Notes under the pieces: model-generated
What the model was told of the DNA's origin: nothing
What the model saw: only the letters and a program-made list of their open reading frames with translations
Databases searched by the model: none
Translations under genes and position numbers: made by a program
Source: Nevskiaceae bacterium
GTDB lineage: Bacteria > Pseudomonadota > Gammaproteobacteria > Nevskiales > Nevskiaceae
DNA: 51,297 nucleotides
Direction of reading: 5' to 3'
NCBI GenBank assembly: GCA_021731445.1
Contig: JAKFXK010000024.1
Coordinates: 1 to 51,297, forward strand
Shown here: positions 26,210 through 31,586 of the stretch, in pieces
Numbering within the stretch: position 1 is the stretch's first letter
Layout of the letters: each line of letters starts with the position of its first letter

Positions 26210-26303
26210 ATCAGGGGCGATTCCGCGCCGACTTGCGGCTACCATGACGCATCGAGCCTGAGCAGCCCATGGCTGCCGTCATGCCATATCACTAGAGGAG
26301 CCC

Positions 26304-27575
26304 ATGAAAACGCAACCCCTGAGCCTGCACATCCCGGAGCCGAAGACGCGCCCTGGGGACATCGTCGATTTCAGCGACATCAAGATTCCGCCCGCCGGCA
26401 AGGTTGCGCGCCCCGCCACCGATGTCGCCGCCAGCGAACTGCGCGAGCACGCCTATTCGCTGATCCGCGTGCTGGGCGACGACCACAAGGCTGTCGGCCC
26501 CTGGAACCCCAAGCTCGACGCACAGACCCTGCGCACCGGCCTGCGTCACATGGTGCTGACGCGCGAGTTCGACGAGCGCATGGTGAAGCTGCAACGCCAG
26601 GGCAAGACCAGTTTCTATATCAAGTGCACGGGCGAGGAGGCGATTGGCGTCGCGCAGGCGATGGCGCTGGACGACAAGGACATGCTGTTTCCCAGCTATC
26701 GCCAGCAGGGCCTGCTCGTCGCGCGCGGCTGCTCGCTGGTGCGGCTGATGAACCAGATCTTTTCCAACACCAAAGACAACCTCAAGGGCCGCCAGCTGCC
26801 GATCATGTACTCGGAGCCGGACTATGGATTTTTCAGCATCAGCGGCAATCTCGGTACGCAGTATCCGCAGGCGGTGGGTTGGGCAATGGCCTCGGCCTAT
26901 TCGGGCGATACGCGCATCGCTGCGGGCTGGGTCGGCGATGGCTCCACGGCCGAAGGCGACTTTCACTACGCGCTCACCTTCGCCTCGGTGTATCGCGCAC
27001 CGGTGGTGCTCAACGTCGTCAACAACCAGTGGGCGATCAGCACTTTTCAAGGCATGGCCGGTGGCGAGCAGACCACGTTTGCAGCGCGCGCGGTGGGCTA
27101 TGGCCTGCCCGCGCTGCGCGTCGACGGCAATGATTTCCTCGCCGTCTATGCCGCAACGAAGTGGGCTGCAGAGCGCGCGCGCAGCAACCACGGCGCGACG
27201 CTCATCGAGCTCTACACCTATCGCGCAGCACCCCACTCGACCAGCGATGACCCGAGCGGCTATCGCCCCGGCGACGAGGCCAGGAACTGGCCGCTGGGTG
27301 ACCCCATCGAGCGGCTTAAAGCCCACCTGATCGCGCTCGGCGAGTGGGACGAAGCGCGCCACACCCAGCTCATCGTGGACATGCAGGCGCAGGTGATGAC
27401 CGACCTCAAGGAAGCCAGCAGCTACGGCACGCTCGGCGATCCGCCACCGGACGATCCGGGCTCGATGTTCGAGGATGTGCTGGTCGAGGTGCCGGGCCGG
27501 CTCGTGATGCAGCGCGAAGAGATGCTGCAGCTGCGGCAGGAAATGGTCGCGCGACGCGCGAGCGGGGAGCACTGA
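26304..27575 (+). CDS. bkdA1: Branched-chain 2-oxoacid dehydrogenase E1 alpha subunit
   Basis: Decarboxylates 2-oxoisovalerate and related acids with thiamine diphosphate; 423 residues. The N-terminal ~100-residue extension (DIVDFSDIKIPPAGKVARP...) and the KLQRQGKTSFYIKCTGEEAIGVA block mark the branched-chain (Bkd) rather than the pyruvate enzyme. The ThDP motif is GDGSTAEGDFHYALTFA...VVNNQWAIST. A phosphorylation-loop equivalent YRAAPHSTSDDPSGYR is seen. GAGGAG lies 3 bases before the ATG. First gene of the operon; E1 beta starts one base after its stop. No Bkd regulator or lpdV-type E3 gene is present in the window. Confidence 0.95.
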   Translation: MKTQPLSLHIPEPKTRPGDIVDFSDIKIPPAGKVARPATDVAASELREHAYSLIRVLGDDHKAVGPWNPKLDAQTLRTGLRHMVLTREFDERMVKLQRQGKTSFYIKCTGEEAIGVAQAMALDDKDMLFPSYRQQGLLVARGCSLVRLMNQIFSNTKDNLKGRQLPIMYSEPDYGFFSISGNLGTQYPQAVGWAMASAYSGDTRIAAGWVGDGSTAEGDFHYALTFASVYRAPVVLNVVNNQWAISTFQGMAGGEQTTFAARAVGYGLPALRVDGNDFLAVYAATKWAAERARSNHGATLIELYTYRAAPHSTSDDPSGYRPGDEARNWPLGDPIERLKAHLIALGEWDEARHTQLIVDMQAQVMTDLKEASSYGTLGDPPPDDPGSMFEDVLVEVPGRLVMQREEMLQLRQEMVARRASGEH

Positions 27576-27576
27576 C

Positions 27577-28590
27577 ATGGCCCGCATGAACATGATCCAG
27601 GCGATCAACTCCGCGATGGACATCGCCATGGGCCGCGACGAGAAGGTCGTGGTGTTCGGCGAAGACGTCGGCTACTTCGGTGGCGTGTTTCGTTGCACCG
27701 CCGGTTTGCAGAAGAAGTACGGCAAGCGCCGCTGCTTCGATGCGCCGATCTCCGAGGGCGGCATCGTCGGTGCTGCGGTCGGCATGGGCGTGTATGGCCT
27801 GCGGCCCGTCGTCGAAATCCAGTTTTCGGACTACATCTACCCGGCCTTCGACCAGCTCGTGTCGGAAGCCGCGCGCCTGCGCTATCGCTCGGCCGGTGGC
27901 TTCACCTCGCCGCTCACGGTGCGCACGCCGGTCGGCGGCGGCATCTTCGGCGGGCAGACGCATAGCCAGAGCCCCGAGGCGATCTTCACCCACGTCTGCG
28001 GCCTGACCTCGATCATGCCGAGCAACCCCTACGACGCCAAAGGCCTGCTGCTGTCGGCCATCGAGGATGACGACCCGGTGGTCTTCTTCGAGCCCAAGCG
28101 CATCTACAACGGCCCTTTCGACGGTCATCATGACCGGCCGTTGACGCCCTGGACCAAGCATGACCTGGGCGAGGTGCCGGAGGACTACTACAAGATCGAA
28201 CTCGGCAAGGCCAAGATCGTGCGTCCCGGCGAGAAGGTGACGGTGATCTGCTACGGCACGATGGTGCATGTCTGTCTCGCCGCTGCCGAAGAGAGCGGCA
28301 TCGACGCCGAGGTGATCGACCTGCGCAGCCTGCTGCCGCTCGATCTCGACTGCCTGGTGACTTCGGTGAAGAAAACCGGTCGCTGCATCATCGTCCACGA
28401 AGCGACCAAGACCTGCGGCTACGGCGCGGAACTGATGTCGCTGATCCAGGAGCATTGCTTCTATCACCTCGAAGCGCCAATCCAGCGCGTCACTGGCTGG
28501 GACACACCCTACCCGCACGCCTACGAGTGGGACTACTTCCCCGGCCCCTATCGCGTCAGCCGCGCGATCAAGAAAGTGATGGAGGACTAA
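27577..28590 (+). CDS. bkdA2: Branched-chain 2-oxoacid dehydrogenase E1 beta subunit
   Basis: Partner of E1 alpha; 337 residues. Blocks typical of E1 beta: AMDIAMGRDEKVVVFGEDVGYFGGVFR, RCFDAPISEGGIVGAAVGMGVYGLRPVVEIQF, GGIFGGQTHSQSPEAIFTHVCGL, and the C-terminal transketolase domain with DLRSLLPLDLD and GRCIIVHEATKTCGYGAEL. The HSQSPE motif is usual for branched-chain rather than pyruvate E1 beta. It is coupled to E1 alpha (1-base gap). It is separated from E2 by a 173-base palindromic element, unusual inside an operon whose products must be made in fixed ratio. Confidence 0.95.
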   Translation: MARMNMIQAINSAMDIAMGRDEKVVVFGEDVGYFGGVFRCTAGLQKKYGKRRCFDAPISEGGIVGAAVGMGVYGLRPVVEIQFSDYIYPAFDQLVSEAARLRYRSAGGFTSPLTVRTPVGGGIFGGQTHSQSPEAIFTHVCGLTSIMPSNPYDAKGLLLSAIEDDDPVVFFEPKRIYNGPFDGHHDRPLTPWTKHDLGEVPEDYYKIELGKAKIVRPGEKVTVICYGTMVHVCLAAAEESGIDAEVIDLRSLLPLDLDCLVTSVKKTGRCIIVHEATKTCGYGAELMSLIQEHCFYHLEAPIQRVTGWDTPYPHAYEWDYFPGPYRVSRAIKKVMED

Positions 28591-28594
28591 GGCC

Positions 28595-28767
28595 GTGCTC
28601 CGACCACAGTCATCGCCGCGTTGCCTGCGGCAACCCTTCGGGGCGGGGCCGGCACGCTGCGCTGCGGCGTCATTTCGGATTGCCAAGGCGACCAGCCTTG
28701 GCTGCCCTCATTTCTTGCAACGCAGCGCGCCGGCCTTCCGCCGCGACGATGCCTGCGGTCGGAGCAC
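28595..28767. repeat. Nested palindromic element inside the bkd operon
   Basis: Outer arms 28595-28620 (GTGCTCCGACCACAGTCATC...) and 28741-28767 (...GATGCCTGCGGTCGGAGCAC) are near-perfect inverted repeats. Middle arms 28647-28661 (GGCCGGCACGCTGCG) and 28721-28735 pair with one mismatch. A central hairpin GCCAAGGC-GACCA-GCCTTGGC is at 28682-28702. The element fills the gap between E1 beta and E2 almost exactly and looks MITE-like; no coding potential is evident. Confidence 0.85.
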
Positions 28768-28773
28768 GACCTC

Positions 28774-30396
28774 ATGACTCTCTTCACATTCAAGCTGCCG
28801 GACATCGGCGAAGGCATTGCCGAATGCGAGATCGCCACCTGGCGCGTCGCAGTAGGTGACACCGTGCAGGAAGACCAGCCGCTGGTCGACATGCTCACCG
28901 ACAAGGCGGCGGTGGAAATCCCCTCGCCCGTCGCTGGCGTGGTAAAGGAATTGCGCGGCGCCGCCGGTGACAAGGTTGCGGTCGGCGCGGTGCTGATGGT
29001 GATCGAGACGGCGGCCAGCGCCGCTGCAAAGCCTGTCGCAGCTCCATCCATTCCATCGCAGGCGTCTGCTCCCGAGGTACGCGCCGCCCATGTGCCGGAT
29101 CCGATGGTCGGTGACGAGAATCTCGTTTCGCCAGTCGCCGATTCGCCTTCGCGGGTTCTCGGCAGCAAGGGCAGCGGCAGTTTTGCCTTCAAGCTGCCGG
29201 ACATCGGCGAGGGCATCGCCGAGTGCGAGATCGCCACCTGGCGCGTCGCGGTGGGTGACACCGTGCAGGAAGACCAGCCCCTGGTCGACATGCTCACGGA
29301 CAAGGCTGCGGTCGAGATCCCCTCGCCGGTCGCCGGCGTGGTGAAAGAGCTGCGCGGCAAGGCCGGCGACAAGATCGCGGTCGGGGCTGTGCTGATGGTG
29401 ATCGAGACGGCCGCAGGTGCCGCAGCTTCGTCTTCGTCTTCGACTTTCGAAGCGCCGTCTGTATCGAAACCTGCGTCATCCCCGAAACCGGCGGCGGCGG
29501 CGATGCCGCTGCGCGCCAGCGGCGAAAAGCCGCTCGCTGCCCCCAGCGTGCGCAAGCGCGCGCGCGAGATGGGCATCGACCTTGCGGCCGTCGCCGGCAG
29601 CAAAAAAGGTGGCCGCATCGGCCACGAGGATCTCGACGCCCACCGGCAGCGCCCCGCAAGCCCTGCGGCCGCACCGCACCCGGCACTGGCAAAGGCCACC
29701 GGCATCGAGCCGATCAAGATCATCGGCATGCGCCGCAAGATCGCCGAGAGCATGCAGCGCAGCAAGCGCAATATTCCCCACTTCGCCTACGTCGAGGAAG
29801 TGGACGTCACCGAGCTCGAAGCGCTGCGCGTGCATCTGAATGCCACCAAACAGCCGCATCAGGCCAAGCTCACGCTGCTGCCTTTCCTGATGCGGGCAAT
29901 GGTCAAGGCCGTGCCGCAGTTCCCCAACGTCAATGGCATGTACGACGACGAGGCCGGTATCTTCCATCGCCACAGCGCCTTGCACATCGGCGTCGCCGCA
30001 CAGACCCCGCAGGGCCTGATGGTGCCGGTAGCGAAGCACGCCGAGAGCATGGACATCTGGGCAAGTGCTGCCGAACTCAAACGCGTCGCCGAGGCGGCCA
30101 AGAGCGGCAAGGCCAAACGCGAGGAGCTGAGCGGCTCCACCATCACCATCTCGAGCCTCGGCACCATGGGCGGCATCGTCAGCACGCCGATCATCAACGC
30201 GCCGGAAGTCGCCATCGTCGGTGTCAACAAGATGGTCGAGCGGCCGATGGTGCGCAATGGACAGGTGGTGATCCGCACGATGATGAATCTCTCATCGTCC
30301 TTCGATCACCGCATCGTCGATGGCCACGATGCCGCGAGCTTCATCCAGAAGCTCAAGCAGTATCTGGAGCACCCGGCGACGATTTTCATGCCCTGA
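28774..30396 (+). CDS. bkdB: Branched-chain 2-oxoacid dehydrogenase E2 (dihydrolipoyl acyltransferase), two lipoyl domains
   Basis: 540 residues from the ATG at 28774; the open frame upstream runs through the palindromic element. Domain order: lipoyl domain 1 (~4-80, lipoyl Lys44 in MLTDKAAVEI), Ala/Pro/Ser linker, lipoyl domain 2 (~137-213, Lys177), Ala/Ser/Pro linker, peripheral subunit-binding domain (APSVRKRAREMGIDLAAVAG), second linker, and the acyltransferase core (KIIGMRRKIAESMQRSKRNIPHF ... SSSFDHRIVDGHDAA, catalytic HxxxDG). The two lipoyl domains differ at only a few residues, and the DNA is also closely similar. Most branched-chain E2 proteins have one lipoyl domain, so a recent internal duplication is likely. 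Confidence 0.95.
   Translation: MTLFTFKLPDIGEGIAECEIATWRVAVGDTVQEDQPLVDMLTDKAAVEIPSPVAGVVKELRGAAGDKVAVGAVLMVIETAASAAAKPVAAPSIPSQASAPEVRAAHVPDPMVGDENLVSPVADSPSRVLGSKGSGSFAFKLPDIGEGIAECEIATWRVAVGDTVQEDQPLVDMLTDKAAVEIPSPVAGVVKELRGKAGDKIAVGAVLMVIETAAGAAASSSSSTFEAPSVSKPASSPKPAAAAMPLRASGEKPLAAPSVRKRAREMGIDLAAVAGSKKGGRIGHEDLDAHRQRPASPAAAPHPALAKATGIEPIKIIGMRRKIAESMQRSKRNIPHFAYVEEVDVTELEALRVHLNATKQPHQAKLTLLPFLMRAMVKAVPQFPNVNGMYDDEAGIFHRHSALHIGVAAQTPQGLMVPVAKHAESMDIWASAAELKRVAEAAKSGKAKREELSGSTITISSLGTMGGIVSTPIINAPEVAIVGVNKMVERPMVRNGQVVIRTMMNLSSSFDHRIVDGHDAASFIQKLKQYLEHPATIFMP
28783..29415 (+). repeat. Direct repeat encoding the two lipoyl domains
   Basis: 28783-29016 and 29182-29415 are direct repeats with a 399-base offset (133 codons). 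They differ mainly at synonymous positions plus about four amino-acid changes (e.g. FTFK/FAFK, GAAGDKVAV/GKAGDKIAV). A region prone to slippage or gene conversion. Confidence 0.88.
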
Positions 30397-30438
30397 GCAT
30401 CGTGGCTTGGATACAATCTGGAAGCCGAACGATCCCAG

Positions 30439-30454
30439 ATTGCATCCGGGCTAC
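30439..30454. repeat. ATTGCATCCGGGCTAC repeat
   Basis: A 16-base sequence between E2 and the small ORF at 30474. It recurs inverted at 41407-41422 (GTAGCCCGGATGCAAT) beside the large palindrome. A short dispersed repeat seen twice here. Confidence 0.6.
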
Positions 30455-30473
30455 TGTTGCACCATGCTGAGTC

Positions 30474-30683
30474 ATGGAATCCGCGCCGAACACTGACCAG
30501 TCCATCGCACGCCAAGCCCGCAAGTTCCGACTGGGTGAAGAGCCAAAGGAGTATGCGTATTGGCTGACACGCCCCCTGGCTGAGCGTGTGGCGGCCGTTA
30601 CGCAAATCATCCATAGCCATCACGGGTGGACCGATGCAACTGAGCCGAGACTTGCGCGAGTTTCTCGCGTGCTTAAACGCTGA
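30474..30683 (+). CDS. Small protein (69 aa) overlapping the nucleotidyltransferase gene
   Basis: ATG at 30474. The product is charged and helical: IARQARKFRLGEEPKEYAYWLTRPLAERVAAVTQIIHSHHGW, with a basic C terminus (RLARVSRVLKR). No named family recognised, but small ORFs of this kind directly upstream of a nucleotidyltransferase, overlapping its start, are a recurring arrangement. Here the overlap is 50 bases. By context it may be the antitoxin or regulatory partner of the next gene; that is inference. Confidence 0.65.
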   Translation: MESAPNTDQSIARQARKFRLGEEPKEYAYWLTRPLAERVAAVTQIIHSHHGWTDATEPRLARVSRVLKR

Positions 30684-31080
30684 GGGCGTGCGGTACCTGG
30701 TGGTGGGCGGCTACGCCGTTGCCGTCCACGGTCACCCTCGCTACACCAAGGATTTGGATGTCTGGGTTGAGGCCTCGTCCATCAATGCGCAGCGCGTGAT
30801 GCAGGCCTTGGAGTCATTCGGGTTCGGCGGACTCGACATCACAGCTAACGACTTCATCGCCCCCGGCATGGTCGTACAGCTGGGTCAGCCACCGCAGCGT
30901 ATTGATCTACTGACGCAGGCTGATGGTGTGGAGTTTTCCGACTGCTATGCGAGTCGCATCAAACTTGATATGGACGGCGAGACAATCACCTTTATCGATC
31001 TCGCCAACCTGCGCAAGAACAAGCGAGCCAGCGGCAGGCCCCGCGATCTAGCAGACTTGGACGACCTGCCCGAGGCCTGA
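30634..31080 (+). CDS. Nucleotidyltransferase-fold protein (possible toxin of a two-gene module)
   Basis: 148 residues from the ATG at 30634, in frame with a longer open stretch. The Pol-beta/MNT-type signature is intact: VVGGYAVAVHGHPRYTKDLDVWV (Gly25-Gly26, Asp40-x-Asp42) and a third acidic residue in QRIDLLTQ (Asp91). C-terminal helices follow (FIDLANLRKNKRASGRPRDLADLDDL), as in AbiEii-like/DUF6036-type proteins, which transfer nucleotides to RNA or protein in some toxin-antitoxin systems. It overlaps the 69-residue upstream gene and is followed 34 bases later by a GNAT gene. No HEPN partner is present. The toxin role is inference. Confidence 0.75.
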   Translation: MQLSRDLREFLACLNAEGVRYLVVGGYAVAVHGHPRYTKDLDVWVEASSINAQRVMQALESFGFGGLDITANDFIAPGMVVQLGQPPQRIDLLTQADGVEFSDCYASRIKLDMDGETITFIDLANLRKNKRASGRPRDLADLDDLPEA

Positions 31081-31114
31081 GTACAGGCCTGTCGTGATCA
31101 CTCGTTCCGACACC

Positions 31115-31576
31115 ATGCAAATCCGCATCGACGATCTCAAAGGCCCAGAAATCGCGGCGCTGTTGCAGGAGCACCTCGCCGACATGCACGCGACTTCGCC
31201 GCGCGAGAGCGTGCATGCGCTGGACCTCGATGGCCTGCGCAAGCCGGAGATCACTTTCTGGACGGTCTGGGACGAAACGACTCTGGCAGGCTGCGGCGCA
31301 CTCAAGCAGATCGATGCGGGCCACGCCGAGATCAAGTCCATGCGCGTTGCGCAGGCTTTTCGTCGGCGTGGGGTGGCCGCGCTGCTGCTTGAGCATGTTC
31401 TCGGCATTGCCGCCGCGCGCGGCTACCAGCGCCTCAGTCTGGAAACCGGCTCGCAGACGTTTTTCGAGCCGGCGAGACAGCTCTACGCCAAGTACGGCTT
31501 TGTCGGGTGCGATCCCTTCGCCGGCTACCGGCCTGACCCCAACAGCGTGTTCATGACGCGTCGGATCGAGAGCTAA
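31115..31576 (+). CDS. GNAT-family N-acetyltransferase
   Basis: 153 residues from the ATG at 31115 (MQIRIDDLKGPEIAALL). The acetyl-CoA binding motif A is seen as IKSMRVAQAFRRRGVAALLLEHVLG (RxxGxA type), with motif B near LETGSQTFFEPARQLYAKYGFVGCDPFAGY. Such small GNATs acetylate amines of proteins, amino acids or antibiotics; FEPARQLYAKYGF is typical of the PhnO/ElaA-like uncharacterised group. It ends 10 bases from the convergent acylase gene. It could be transcribed with the nucleotidyltransferase pair, but shares no obvious function with it. Confidence 0.85.
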   Translation: MQIRIDDLKGPEIAALLQEHLADMHATSPRESVHALDLDGLRKPEITFWTVWDETTLAGCGALKQIDAGHAEIKSMRVAQAFRRRGVAALLLEHVLGIAAARGYQRLSLETGSQTFFEPARQLYAKYGFVGCDPFAGYRPDPNSVFMTRRIES

Positions 31577-31586
31577 GCCTGAACTT

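Noticed and set aside
28587-29771. 394-codon minus-strand frame opposite E2
   Set aside because: Its internal repeats are the complement of the two lipoyl domains; not a separate repetitive protein.
30474-31080. HEPN-MNT toxin-antitoxin system
   Set aside because: The small upstream protein lacks the HEPN R-x4-6-H motif and is too short.
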